Shown one piece after another: positions 15,340-24,878 of a stretch of DNA of 64,000 bases. Under the pieces are notes generated by a model. The model worked only from the letters and a program-made list of their open reading frames with translations. It searched no databases and was not told where the DNA came from. Source of the DNA: Bacteroidales bacterium. Lineage in GTDB: Bacteria; Bacteroidota; Bacteroidia; Bacteroidales; P3. The stretch lies in the NCBI GenBank assembly GCA_017962445.1, contig JAGCVI010000027.1, positions 79,176-143,175 of the forward strand, given 5' to 3'. Position 1 is the stretch's first letter. Each line of letters begins with the position of its first letter. A program made the translations under genes and the position numbers.

Positions 15340-16611
15340 ATGATACGACATTTACTGCCATTCGTTTTTTTGTTAACCACCGCCACAACTTTATTGGCTC
15401 AGTCAATACCTTTAAAGCCTCGTCCCGATGCTTTTCCACCGGTGGATGCTCCTGATGGAGCAAAGGCTGTCGTCAACATGGCCACCACAGTAGCAGAGAT
15501 GTCTGACTGGGACCGCTACCCCACATACGAAACCTATCTGGCTATGATGCAGGGATGGGCAGAGGAATTCCCAACGCTCTGCCATATCGACACAATCGGA
15601 ACATCAGTCAACGGACGATTGATACTCAGTATGTATATTCAGGTACAGACTGTCGACGATCTTTACCGCCCAGAGTTTTTCTATTCCTCGACCATGCATG
15701 GTGACGAGGTAACAGGCTATGTCATGATGCTCCGCCTCATCGACACGCTACTGCACGGATACGGCAGCAATCCCCAATACACCGATATCATAAACAGCAC
15801 ACGCATTAGCATCAACCCATTGAGCAACCCGGACGGAGCCTATCGTACAGGAAACAATTCGGTACGTTACGCCATGCGGTACAACGCCAACTACGTTGAC
15901 TTAAACCGCAACTATCCCGACCCCTTCGGCACCGACCCTGAAGATGTACAGCAACCCGAAAACACTGCGATGATCAACTACCTGAGCAGCCATAATTTCC
16001 GTCTAAGCGCCAATCTGCATGGTGGCAGCGAGGTAATGAACTACCCATGGGACAGCTTCACCAGCAGTGAGAACCCCCACCCTGACCGCGAATGGTGGAT
16101 TGAAGTGTGCAAACGTTTCGTGGACACAAGCAGGACATACTCAAATTCACATTTCCGCGACGTGTTGAATTCAGGATACATAGAAGGCGGCGACTGGTAC
16201 GTAATCCCCAACGGTCGTCAGGACTACGTCAACTACTACCACAACTGCCGCGAGATGACCATGGAGATTTCAAGCGATAAAACCATCAATAGCGACCAAT
16301 TGCCTGAATACTGGCGTTTTCTACAGCATTCTCTTGTCAATTATATTTCCGAGATCCACACAATAAACAGTTCTGTGGCTATTGAAACGACTGAAAGCGA
16401 AAGCTCGGTTCTACGTTTTTATCCGAATCCAACACACGACAAGGTATTCCTCTGTAACATGCCAACCGAGCCTATTTCAATATATAATATGCAGGGACAA
16501 TGTGTAATGCAACTTCCAGCATGCACACAGCTCATCGACCTACAATCCCTGTCGCAAGGCATCTATCTTCTTCGCAGTGGTAGCCAGACCGCAAAAGTGG
16601 TCAAAAGATGA
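15340..16611 (+). CDS. M14 zinc carboxypeptidase with T9SS sorting domain
   Basis: A 423-residue secreted metallocarboxypeptidase. After a signal peptide (about 1-21) the M14 domain has zinc ligands His120 and Glu123 (STMHGDEVTGY), His227 (SANLHGGSEVMNYPWD) and the presumed catalytic Glu309 (EMTMEISSDK), with ISINPLSNPDG and YVDLNRNYPDP in between. Residues about 345-423 form a type IX secretion C-terminal domain (FYPNPTHDKVFL ... GIYLLRSGSQTAKVVKR), so the enzyme should cross the outer membrane and be released or surface anchored. The glycosyltransferase gene overlaps its end by 4 nt. Confidence 0.92.
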   Translation: MIRHLLPFVFLLTTATTLLAQSIPLKPRPDAFPPVDAPDGAKAVVNMATTVAEMSDWDRYPTYETYLAMMQGWAEEFPTLCHIDTIGTSVNGRLILSMYIQVQTVDDLYRPEFFYSSTMHGDEVTGYVMMLRLIDTLLHGYGSNPQYTDIINSTRISINPLSNPDGAYRTGNNSVRYAMRYNANYVDLNRNYPDPFGTDPEDVQQPENTAMINYLSSHNFRLSANLHGGSEVMNYPWDSFTSSENPHPDREWWIEVCKRFVDTSRTYSNSHFRDVLNSGYIEGGDWYVIPNGRQDYVNYYHNCREMTMEISSDKTINSDQLPEYWRFLQHSLVNYISEIHTINSSVAIETTESESSVLRFYPNPTHDKVFLCNMPTEPISIYNMQGQCVMQLPACTQLIDLQSLSQGIYLLRSGSQTAKVVKR

Positions 16612-17789
16612 GGTACCGCCACATTTCTGTAGCCATCCCAATACTGGCAGAGCTCGATAACCTGCCAGAATTAGTAAAATCGCTGAAGAGTCAAACATTC
16701 AGAGATTTCAGCATTTATTGTTGCGTCAATAATCCCGAAGGCTGGGCGAACAGCAACGACACTAGCAAACAAGCCATGTACAAGAACAACCAGGCTTGCC
16801 TCGAATATCTTAAACATTCCAATTTCAACATTATCGACCGCAGCAGTCCCGGCAAAGGATGGCAAGGCAAGCAGCATGGTGTCGGCTGGGCACGGAGAGT
16901 GACACTAGAAGTCATTTCCTCGCACTGCGATGACAATGAACTTATTGTAAGTCTTGATGCTGACACTGCCTTTGGAGAGAAATATTTCGAATGTTTGCTT
17001 GACACCTTCAATCTCAACCCTGAATGCAGCGCCTTGGCTGTTCCCTATTACCATCCCCTCAGCGGTATTGAATGCAACGACCGCGCCATGCTCCGTTACG
17101 AGATATACATGCGACATTATCTCATACGGCTTATGGAGTCCGGCAATCCATTCGCTTACACAGCACTTGGCAGTGCAATGGCATTTCCACTATGGGCATA
17201 CAAACGCGTTGGTGGCATAACACCCCTACAAGGCGGTGAAGATTTTTACTTAATGCAGAAATTCGCAAAGACCGGTACATTAATGCTATGGTGTGACGAG
17301 ACCGTCCATCCTCAAGGCCGTCCATCGCTGCGAGTGCCTTTCGGCACAGGTCCTGCCATAGCCAAGGGCATTGATTCCATGGATTCAACATATCCTCTAT
17401 ACCCACATGAGGCTTTCCGAGCCGTTGCAGAGACATATGCCCTGTTTCCGAAACTATATGAAGAAGACATCGATACTCCGATGAGTGACTTTCTTTGCCA
17501 ACAATTGAAAAAGGACAATCTATGGCAACCTCTACGTAAGAACTTCAAGACAAGAGAGTTGTTTGTTCACGCCTGTCAAGAGCGAGTTGACGGACTTCGC
17601 ATACTGCAATACCTGAAGACCTTCCCATTGCGCAACGCCGAAGAGGAGCTGCAGCTATTGTGTGACAACTACGGAATCAGTATCCCTATGGATTTCAGTT
17701 TCAGACACACAGCAATAGAAACCGTTAATTCGGTCCGAGATGCACTTTTCGAGATTGAAACCGGATATCGAAAGAAATCCACACAATAA
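16608..17789 (+). CDS. Glycosyltransferase family 2 protein
   Basis: A 393-residue cytoplasmic GT-A fold transferase. The N-terminal nucleotide-sugar-binding region starts with VAIPILAELDNLPELVKSLKSQ; the metal-binding DxD is in VSLDADTAFGEKY (about 110-122); PLQGGEDFYLMQKFAKTG is the acceptor-side region and may carry the catalytic acidic residue. It has no membrane segment. It overlaps the M14 peptidase stop by 4 nt and lies 46 nt before the phosphohexomutase. Donor and acceptor are unknown; a role in surface glycan synthesis with gtrA and the mutase is plausible. Confidence 0.82.
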   Translation: MRYRHISVAIPILAELDNLPELVKSLKSQTFRDFSIYCCVNNPEGWANSNDTSKQAMYKNNQACLEYLKHSNFNIIDRSSPGKGWQGKQHGVGWARRVTLEVISSHCDDNELIVSLDADTAFGEKYFECLLDTFNLNPECSALAVPYYHPLSGIECNDRAMLRYEIYMRHYLIRLMESGNPFAYTALGSAMAFPLWAYKRVGGITPLQGGEDFYLMQKFAKTGTLMLWCDETVHPQGRPSLRVPFGTGPAIAKGIDSMDSTYPLYPHEAFRAVAETYALFPKLYEEDIDTPMSDFLCQQLKKDNLWQPLRKNFKTRELFVHACQERVDGLRILQYLKTFPLRNAEEELQLLCDNYGISIPMDFSFRHTAIETVNSVRDALFEIETGYRKKSTQ

Positions 17790-17835
17790 AAAGAAGCGTC
17801 TCACGTTAAATAATTTTAACGAAAATCTCATTATT

Positions 17836-19578
17836 ATGGCACAAAATATTCTGGATGCCACAACAGTGGCAAATGTAAAAACCTGGCTCGAAGGAGCATA
17901 CGACGAAGAAACAAAGGCTACTATCCGTAAGATGCAGACCGAAAACCCTGAAGAACTGAACGAGAGCTTCTACCGCAGTTTGGAATTCGGCACTGGAGGT
18001 CTGCGTGGCATCATGGGTGTTGGAACCAACCGCATGAACAAATACACTGTGGGTATGGCAACTCAGGGATTGGCAAACTACGTAAAAAACTGCTTCCCTG
18101 GAGAGGAGCTGAAGGCCGCCATCTCACACGACAGCCGCAACCACAGCCGTGAATTCGCTGAAATAACAGCCAATGTGCTTGCCGCCAACGGCTTCACCGT
18201 TTATCTGTTCGATGATATGCGCCCGACACCGGAGCTGTCGTATGCAGTTCGCTACTTCCACTGCCAAACCGGCGTGATGCTGACCGCATCGCATAACCCC
18301 AAGGAGTACAACGGCTACAAGGCATATTGGAACGACGGATGCCAGCTGGTGCCTCCACACGATACAAGCGTCATTGACGAGGTGGAGAAAATCAAATCGC
18401 TCAGCGATGTCAAATGGAGCGGTGGTGAAAGCCGTATCATTACCATTGGAGCCGAGGTTGACGAAGCCTTCATGAAAGAAATCGAAAAGAATGTACTGCA
18501 TCCTGAATGCATTAAACAAAACCACGACATCAAGATAGTCTATACACCGTTGCACGGCACTGGTATCAAACTGATTCCAACCATGTTGGAACGTCTTGGA
18601 TTCACCAATGTCAATGTAGTTAAGGCACAAGCAGTGCCCGACGGCAACTTCCCAACCACTCCATCACCTAATCCTGAAGAGCACGCTGCCATGAAGATGG
18701 CCGTTGACCTCGCCAAAGAAATTGATGCCGACATCGTCTTCGCTAGCGATCCTGATGCCGACCGAGTAGGTGTGGCTGTGAAGAAACCCAACGGTGAATG
18801 GATGCTTCTTAACGGCAACCAGACTATGAGCGTGATTATTTACTATCTATTAAAGGAATGGAAAGAGAAAGGCAAAGTAACAGGCAAAGAGTTTATTATC
18901 AAGACCATCGTCACTAGCGAACTGCCTGCTGACATTGCCAAGAAACAGGGCGTGAAGGTTTACGACGTATTGACCGGTTTCAAATGGATTGGTGCCAAAA
19001 TCCGAGAACTGGAAGGGAAAGAGACCTTCATCGGTGGCGGCGAAGAGAGCTACGGTTACATGATAGGCGACTTTGTACGCGACAAGGACGCTGTCGGTGC
19101 TTGCTCTATGATTGCCGAAATCGCTGCATGGGCCAAATCACAAGGTAAGACATTCTTCGACGTTTTAGTAGACCTTTATAAAGAATACGGCTTCTACAAA
19201 GAAGGCTTACACAACGTGGTTCGCAAGGGCAAGAGCGGTGCAGAGGAAATCCAACAGATGATGAAAGACTACCGCGCCAATCCGCCGAAGGAAATCAACG
19301 GCAGCAAGGTAGTCTGTATAAAGGACTACAAACTGCTTGAAAGTAAAGACACGACCTCTGGCGATGTGGAGAAAATCAACCTGCCAGCAAGCAATGTGCT
19401 GCAATTCTTCACCGCTGACGGCAACAAAGTGACGGTACGTCCAAGCGGCACAGAACCGAAAATCAAATTCTACTTCGGAGTTAAGGAAAGCCTTTGCAGC
19501 AAAGACTGCTTTGACAAAACCAATGAGGCACTCGATAACAAAATCGAAGCAATAAAGAAATCACTTGGATTAGTATAA
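17836..19578 (+). CDS. Phosphoglucomutase/phosphomannomutase (phospho-sugar mutase)
   Basis: A 580-residue alpha-D-phosphohexomutase that interconverts hexose 1- and 6-phosphates. The phosphoserine loop TASHNPKEYNGYKAYW (about 152-167), the magnesium loop DPDADRVGVAV (about 304-314), the sugar loop GGGEESYGY (about 401-409) and the phosphate-binding RPSGTEPKIKFYF near the C-terminus are all present. The start is set at 17836, giving MAQNILDATTVANVKTWLEG; the open frame upstream overlaps the glycosyltransferase. The length matches the long PgcA-type mutases. A strong hairpin terminator follows at 19604. Confidence 0.92.
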   Translation: MAQNILDATTVANVKTWLEGAYDEETKATIRKMQTENPEELNESFYRSLEFGTGGLRGIMGVGTNRMNKYTVGMATQGLANYVKNCFPGEELKAAISHDSRNHSREFAEITANVLAANGFTVYLFDDMRPTPELSYAVRYFHCQTGVMLTASHNPKEYNGYKAYWNDGCQLVPPHDTSVIDEVEKIKSLSDVKWSGGESRIITIGAEVDEAFMKEIEKNVLHPECIKQNHDIKIVYTPLHGTGIKLIPTMLERLGFTNVNVVKAQAVPDGNFPTTPSPNPEEHAAMKMAVDLAKEIDADIVFASDPDADRVGVAVKKPNGEWMLLNGNQTMSVIIYYLLKEWKEKGKVTGKEFIIKTIVTSELPADIAKKQGVKVYDVLTGFKWIGAKIRELEGKETFIGGGEESYGYMIGDFVRDKDAVGACSMIAEIAAWAKSQGKTFFDVLVDLYKEYGFYKEGLHNVVRKGKSGAEEIQQMMKDYRANPPKEINGSKVVCIKDYKLLESKDTTSGDVEKINLPASNVLQFFTADGNKVTVRPSGTEPKIKFYFGVKESLCSKDCFDKTNEALDNKIEAIKKSLGLV

Positions 19579-19603
19579 TTTTTATTATTTGGTAATATAG
19601 AAA

Positions 19604-19633
19604 AAGGGGATGTTTCGATTGAAACATCCCCTT
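19604..19633. terminator. Bidirectional terminator between the mutase and lipoprotein genes
   Basis: A perfect 13-bp stem (AAGGGGATGTTTC, 19604-19616, with 19621-19633) closes a 4-nt loop. It lies between converging genes, with short A/T runs on both sides, so it can serve both strands. Confidence 0.8.
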
Positions 19634-19657
19634 GACTTTTTATATGAACTATTCTTC

Positions 19658-20551
19658 TTACTTCTTGGTTGAGACAACAAGGAATTTGGAGTATTTCCAG
19701 AACTCGTTCACATCCTTTATCTTGAGGTAGGCAACGGTCTTCGAGTCGTTCTCGTCATACACCAGTTCGTATGAACTTTCCGGATGATTAGAAATCACCT
19801 GTGCTTTCTTTTGGTTGATTGTGATGGTTTTGACCTTGGTACGGTCAATCATCTGGAACTTCGAAACATCCATATCCGTGGTGGTGTTCTGCTTCTTGCC
19901 AATTCCGATAAAACCACCACTCTTGTCAACAATACCCATATCCTTCAGCTCTTTGTAAGAACCGACGATATAATATGCCTTGTTGGCCTCATTGGTCTGA
20001 TAGTTGATATATTCTTCTTTTTCCTTGTTGGCTTGAGTCAAGTCGCTGACATTCTCTGAAAGCTCCTGAATAGTCTTCTTGCTAATATTTAGTTCTTTCG
20101 TAAGCTCGTCTATTTGTTTTTCTTGATCGGAAATACGAGTATTGAGAGTCTCGATGAACTCCTGTAGACGACTGTTCTCCTTGCCCATATTGGCAATCTT
20201 ATTGTTGAGAGAAGCGATCTTTTCCTTGTTCTGCTGCAACATGCTTTCAATCTGAGCCAGCTGTTCGGTAATCTGACCTTTGACGCGATTGTTGGTTTCA
20301 GGGTTGTTGCGCTTCAATGTGTTGACCTGATTGTAACGGTTCGAAATCTCTGTCAAGTTAGTCTCAATCTCGCTAAGCACCTCGAAAAGAGCGTCGATTT
20401 CGCTGTCTTTGGCGTCGTTCTCTGTTTGCAGTGACTCAACAAGTTTCTGCAGCGAGTCGGCCTTTTTCTTATCAGGACTCTCGCTGTCACCCTTACAGGC
20501 GACAAAAAGCATCGGCAGTATTGCCAAACCAATGATGAAAAACTTTTTCAT
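19658..20551 (-). CDS. Coiled-coil lipoprotein
   Basis: A 297-residue predicted lipoprotein. The start at 20551 gives a signal peptide with a lipobox (MLFVAC, Cys about 18). Residues about 25-195 are a long, charged heptad-like coiled coil (SLQKLVESLQTENDAKDSEIDALFEVLSEIE, ISDQEKQIDELTKELNISKK), and the last 100 residues are a compact domain starting AYYIVGSYKELKDMGIVDKSGGF. Similar proteins are common in Bacteroidales as unnamed lipoproteins. Function unknown; a structural envelope role is a guess. Confidence 0.72.
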   Translation of the reverse strand: MKKFFIIGLAILPMLFVACKGDSESPDKKKADSLQKLVESLQTENDAKDSEIDALFEVLSEIETNLTEISNRYNQVNTLKRNNPETNNRVKGQITEQLAQIESMLQQNKEKIASLNNKIANMGKENSRLQEFIETLNTRISDQEKQIDELTKELNISKKTIQELSENVSDLTQANKEKEEYINYQTNEANKAYYIVGSYKELKDMGIVDKSGGFIGIGKKQNTTTDMDVSKFQMIDRTKVKTITINQKKAQVISNHPESSYELVYDENDSKTVAYLKIKDVNEFWKYSKFLVVSTKK

Positions 20552-20665
20552 AATGTCAATAACAATATTTAAATACATTAAAAGTTAATGTCAAAAACAG
20601 ATTTGACGCAGTAAAAACGCAAAAGAAACAATATTATTGCCAATACTATAAATTTTAATTCAACC

Positions 20666-22699
20666 ATGAGCCACGACAACATACTGCTTAATGAATGGAA
20701 CACCCCACACCAAACACCGCCATTCAGCATGATACGGAACGAGCACTTTGCCTCTGCAGTACACGCTGCCATTGCCGAATCCGAAACTGCAATACAAAAT
20801 ATTGCAAAACAAGAATCTGCTCCCTCATTCGAAAACACCATCGACGCACTGGAGCGCAGCACCGACCGACTTGACACAGTATGTAACCTGCTCTTCAACT
20901 TAAACGAATGCAACACTAATCCTGAAATGCAGGACCTTGTCATTGAGCTCACACCAACAATCACTCGTTTCGAGAACGGCGTGTGGATGAACGAACAGTT
21001 GTTCGCCAGGGTAAAGGCTGTCTACGACCGTCGTGACACTCTGAATCTCACCATTGAGCAAAAGCAAGTGCTTGAAAAATACTATCAGCATTTTATTCGT
21101 GGAGGAGTTAATCTTGATGTCGGAACCAAGGCAAAGTTTTCAGCAAACAACGAGGAATTGGCTTTGCTTCAGGAGCGTTTCAACCAGAATGTACTGGCCG
21201 ACACCAATGCCTTCACATTACACATAACCGAACATTCAGACCTTGCTGGTTTACCAGACAACGTGGTTGCAGAAGCACGTGCAGAAGCTGAAGCACGCCA
21301 TATGGATGGCTGGGTTGTCACCCTCAAAGCTCCGTCATATCGCCCCTTCATGCAATTCGCCGACAATCGCGACTTGCGTAAGCGATTGTGGATGGCTTAC
21401 AACAAACGAGGCAACAACAATAATACAAACAATAATAACGACATCATACGTCGTATTGTCCAACTACGTCTGGAACAAGCACGAATGCTTGGGTACGACA
21501 ACTACGCATCGCTGTCGCTGGGCCGCACTATGGCACAAAATGTCGAAACCGTCAATATATTTCTTTCTGGCCTGCTTGAGGCCTGTGCTCCGACAGCCAA
21601 ACGCGACGTGGACGAAGTGAAAAAGTACGCCCTCGGACATGGAGCCAATTTTGAATTGCAAAGCTGGGACTTCTCATACTACAGCGAAAAGCTTAAAAAG
21701 GAGCAATATGATTTTGACAGCGAACTGATGCGACCCTACTTCCAGCTAGAAAAGGTACGGCAGGGTATTTTCAACCTTTACAGCAAACTTTATGGTCTAA
21801 CGTTCCACAAGAGCTCTTCTATCGAAGTATATCAAGATGATGTCCATGCATACGAGGTCTATGATGGCGACCGCTTCATGGGTGTCCTTTATCTCGACAT
21901 GTTCCCGCGAGACAACAAGCGTGGCGGAGCTTGGATGACAGAATTTCGATGCCAGTCGTGTCTCGACGGCCATCAAGTACGCCCTCAAATTCAAATTGTC
22001 TGCAACTTCTCAAAACCCGTCGGAGACCGTCCGTCACTGCTCAGCTTCGACGAACTCGAGACCTTCATGCACGAGTTTGGACATGCAATGCATGGCCTGC
22101 TTAGCGACGTGACCTATCCGTCGGTCAGCTGCACCAAGGTGCGCCACGACTTCGTGGAAATGCCATCACAAGTGATGGAGAACTGGTGCTACGAGCCTGA
22201 ATTTCTAAACACCTTCGCAAACCACTACCAGACTGGAAAACTCATCCCTGCCGAATACATTGAACGAATACGTAAAAGCGAAAAATACTTGGCGGGACAT
22301 CTGTGCCTGCGTCAACTGAACTTCGGCAGACTCGACATGGCATATCACACCCTTGAACAAGAACTGGACAAAAAGCCCGATTGCTTCGAACAGGAACATA
22401 CCGTCTCGCTTCTGCCATCGATTGAAGGTACTGGCATCAGCACGTCGTTCACGCATATCTTCTGTGGAGGCTATGCTGCTGGATACTATGGTTACAAGTG
22501 GGCCGAAGTGCTTGATGCCGACATTTTCTCAAAGTTCAAAGCCGACGGCATTTTCAACCGCGAAACTTCAGAAGCCTTCCGCAAGGAGATACTCTCACGA
22601 GGAGGCAGCGAGCATCCATCAGTGCTCTTCCGAAACTTCATGGGCCGCGATCCCAACAATAAAGCCCTGCTCAGACGTTGCGGATTTATTGATAACTAA
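20666..22699 (+). CDS. M3 family peptidyl-dipeptidase/oligopeptidase
   Basis: A 677-residue thimet-type metallopeptidase (Dcp/OpdA group) that trims oligopeptides. The zinc motif HEFGHAMHGLLSD lies at about 468-480, with the third ligand Glu about 25 residues later in DFVEMPSQVMENW. Other markers are the N-terminal FENTIDALERSTDRL and the C-terminal FSHIF-like TSFTHIFCGGYAAGYYGYKWAEVLDADIFSKF. No signal peptide is apparent, so it is probably cytoplasmic, although many relatives carry one. It is divergently arranged from the lipoprotein at 20551. Confidence 0.93.
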   Translation: MSHDNILLNEWNTPHQTPPFSMIRNEHFASAVHAAIAESETAIQNIAKQESAPSFENTIDALERSTDRLDTVCNLLFNLNECNTNPEMQDLVIELTPTITRFENGVWMNEQLFARVKAVYDRRDTLNLTIEQKQVLEKYYQHFIRGGVNLDVGTKAKFSANNEELALLQERFNQNVLADTNAFTLHITEHSDLAGLPDNVVAEARAEAEARHMDGWVVTLKAPSYRPFMQFADNRDLRKRLWMAYNKRGNNNNTNNNNDIIRRIVQLRLEQARMLGYDNYASLSLGRTMAQNVETVNIFLSGLLEACAPTAKRDVDEVKKYALGHGANFELQSWDFSYYSEKLKKEQYDFDSELMRPYFQLEKVRQGIFNLYSKLYGLTFHKSSSIEVYQDDVHAYEVYDGDRFMGVLYLDMFPRDNKRGGAWMTEFRCQSCLDGHQVRPQIQIVCNFSKPVGDRPSLLSFDELETFMHEFGHAMHGLLSDVTYPSVSCTKVRHDFVEMPSQVMENWCYEPEFLNTFANHYQTGKLIPAEYIERIRKSEKYLAGHLCLRQLNFGRLDMAYHTLEQELDKKPDCFEQEHTVSLLPSIEGTGISTSFTHIFCGGYAAGYYGYKWAEVLDADIFSKFKADGIFNRETSEAFRKEILSRGGSEHPSVLFRNFMGRDPNNKALLRRCGFIDN

Positions 22700-22710
22700 T
22701 GTGACTCTGT

Positions 22711-23298
22711 TTAACGAACAATAGTCGCCGACAATTCACTCTGCAACTCCTCGAAACGTAAAAAGCGATGACCGGAGTTGTCTTTCCAGACGACACGGTT
22801 TGTATTAGGGAAGAGCGAGAGAAGCGGGGTGTGGTCGCCAAGGAGTTCGTCGTCGGTGCTAAGGGCGAAGCTGAGCGGAGTGTCGGCAGGCCACTGACCA
22901 CTTTTATTAAGCTCAGACTGACGTTGAAATACTTTGCTGTCAAAGTCTTTATACATATCGACAAAAAGCTCTTCAGAATGAATAGCTCCTCGCTGAAGGA
23001 TTACCCGTCGTATGGTTGGGACCATCTCATGTACTGGGTTAATAGCCCATACTGGTCCATGAAAGAAAGCTGTGGCACACAGTGTTTGATAGCCACCGAA
23101 ACTGCTGCCGACAATCATTGCAACATTCTCTTCTTCGACAGTCTTTCGTATCTGTTCCTGTATCTGCCACGGTGTGCTGTGGTCGTAGTCAAAAGTAGGC
23201 GAAACGATACGGCATTCGGGAAACATCTTTTTGAGCAACTGGCCTTTAGTTGCGTTACCCGTGGAGCCGTAGCCGTGAATATACATCAATGTAGTCAT
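22711..23298 (-). CDS. YqiA/YcfP-like alpha/beta hydrolase
   Basis: A 195-residue small alpha/beta hydrolase. The nucleophile elbow is GSSFGG (about 63-68), with YIHGYGSTGNATKGQLL near the N-terminus forming the oxyanion region, LSTDDELLGD for the acid and SGHRF for the catalytic His. The size and HGYGS...GSSFGGYQTL pattern fit the YqiA/YcfP esterase group, whose physiological substrate is not known. It starts 5 nt after the stop of the GH5-like lipoprotein and is likely co-transcribed with it. Confidence 0.75.
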   Translation of the reverse strand: MTTLMYIHGYGSTGNATKGQLLKKMFPECRIVSPTFDYDHSTPWQIQEQIRKTVEEENVAMIVGSSFGGYQTLCATAFFHGPVWAINPVHEMVPTIRRVILQRGAIHSEELFVDMYKDFDSKVFQRQSELNKSGQWPADTPLSFALSTDDELLGDHTPLLSLFPNTNRVVWKDNSGHRFLRFEELQSELSATIVR

Positions 23299-23303
23299 TT
23301 GAT

Positions 23304-24788
23304 TTACTTTTTAACGATTTTATAATGAACCAGCTTCAAAGTGCCCATATCTGCTTTAAGACCATAATTGTTAAAGTCCGAGGAAGTGTACACTAAATCT
23401 ACCGAGCGCTTGCCATCAACAATGTTGAGATACTGACGGTAGTCAATCTGCTGGTACTCGCGATCACGGTTGGGCAAAGCATTCGGGTCAAGACGACCGC
23501 TGTTAATATAATGCAAGTTGCGACGGTCGAACTTAAGATGCGTCATACCCGCAGCAGACAACTCAAAATGGACACAATAGTCGTTACTATAAAGAGTGAA
23601 ACGGCCTTCCTCATCGGTAAAAGTGTTCATGCCCACCGACCAGTCCTCGTTCCAACCCCTGAGAACAGCACCCTCGATAGGGTTTCCATCCTCGTCTACA
23701 ACACGGCCAGTTAGGCAAATATTGGTGTAGGCTAACATGTTGAAGTAATTCACCGGTCTTTCAGCCTCATAGTCTATTCCCCTGCAAGTGTTCAGCACCA
23801 GCTTCATGTCGGCAGCAAGCTTGGCCTTGCCGGTGCTGTCGCGTAATCCAGTGTACTGTGCCTCGAAATTGACACCTGCCGGTGAATCCTGAAATTCCCA
23901 CCAACCATAGCCTATGGCACCCAGCATCTCAGCCAGATAGAAAGTGCTCGTAAGGAACTGGCACTGCCACTGGTATGGCACCGAGTCGTTGTCAGCGGGC
24001 AGACCCGTTTCGCCAATCATCCAAGGCTTACCGGCATAATGACTGTACCACCACATCTCGCTTGCCACTCGCAAGGGATGGTAGGTGTGCATTTCGATAA
24101 AATCGACAGGCAGCAGGGCGGGATCCCATTCAAAGACCTCTATCGGCTCAGCCAATGCAACGGTGAAAAGTTGTCGGGGTGCCAGCGTACGCACCCAGTG
24201 ACGCCACTCAGCGACTAGCGACACAGCACTCTGTTTGTCGCGACGCTCTTCAGGGTCGAAATAAAGCGGCTCGTTCATAAAGTCGTATGCCCACAATGCC
24301 GGCAAATCGGAAAGATGACGCAACAGTCCTTTGGTGTATGATTGCCAGTAGGGCTCAAATGGAGGCTTGATAAGCAACATGACACGGAGACCTGCACTGT
24401 CGGCAGTCTGCACCATACGCCGCGTGGCACGGAACATTGATGCACTGTCACCCTCTGACGACAAAACATCTAAACAGACTCGCACGGCATTGAATCCCCA
24501 TGAGGCGATAGTGTCGAAATGTTCACGGACGGACCCTCCATTGTAATATGAGACTGGCACAACCTCAAGGGAATCACCAACACGCTGCATCTCCACCTTA
24601 TAGTTGAGCATTATTGGAAACCATTCTTTGCCATTGAGGACAAAATGTCCGTCCTGCAAACCGACATAGTCCTCCACTACCGGCGGCAAAGTGTCGTTGT
24701 ACGGCATTATTATCTCTTCAACCTTATGTCGGCATGACACAAGAAGACAAAGTGCAGACAGACCTATGATTATTTGTCTGATTCTCAT
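23304..24788 (-). CDS. GH5-like glycosidase lipoprotein
   Basis: A 494-residue lipoprotein (lipobox LCLLVSC, Cys about 19) with a TIM-barrel glycosidase domain. FVLNGKEWFPIMLNYK is the usual opening, WAYDFMNEPLYFDP contains the acid/base Glu after Asn, and KPWMIGETGLPAD contains the candidate nucleophile Glu, all as in clan GH-A (GH5-like). After about residue 355 a carboxypeptidase-regulatory-like beta domain (ICLTGRVVDEDGNPIEGAVLRGW ... FTDEEGRFTLYSND) follows. Substrate is unknown; a mannan- or glucan-type target is only a guess. It precedes the hydrolase by 5 nt. Confidence 0.75.
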   Translation of the reverse strand: MRIRQIIIGLSALCLLVSCRHKVEEIIMPYNDTLPPVVEDYVGLQDGHFVLNGKEWFPIMLNYKVEMQRVGDSLEVVPVSYYNGGSVREHFDTIASWGFNAVRVCLDVLSSEGDSASMFRATRRMVQTADSAGLRVMLLIKPPFEPYWQSYTKGLLRHLSDLPALWAYDFMNEPLYFDPEERRDKQSAVSLVAEWRHWVRTLAPRQLFTVALAEPIEVFEWDPALLPVDFIEMHTYHPLRVASEMWWYSHYAGKPWMIGETGLPADNDSVPYQWQCQFLTSTFYLAEMLGAIGYGWWEFQDSPAGVNFEAQYTGLRDSTGKAKLAADMKLVLNTCRGIDYEAERPVNYFNMLAYTNICLTGRVVDEDGNPIEGAVLRGWNEDWSVGMNTFTDEEGRFTLYSNDYCVHFELSAAGMTHLKFDRRNLHYINSGRLDPNALPNRDREYQQIDYRQYLNIVDGKRSVDLVYTSSDFNNYGLKADMGTLKLVHYKIVKK

Positions 24789-24829
24789 ATAAAAATGTTT
24801 TTTTTATAACGTATTACAATGTCTATTAT

Positions 24830-24860
24830 TTTGTCATCATTAAAAAAAACACTACTTTTG
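24830..24860 (+). promoter_or_regulatory. Promoter of the DUF2079 gene
   Basis: TTTG (24830-24833) and TACTTTTG (24853-24860) are 19 nt apart. The box lies inside the longer open frame, which fixes the true start at 24879, 18 nt further on. Confidence 0.75.
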
Positions 24861-24878
24861 CAGTCAAAAGCATCATTC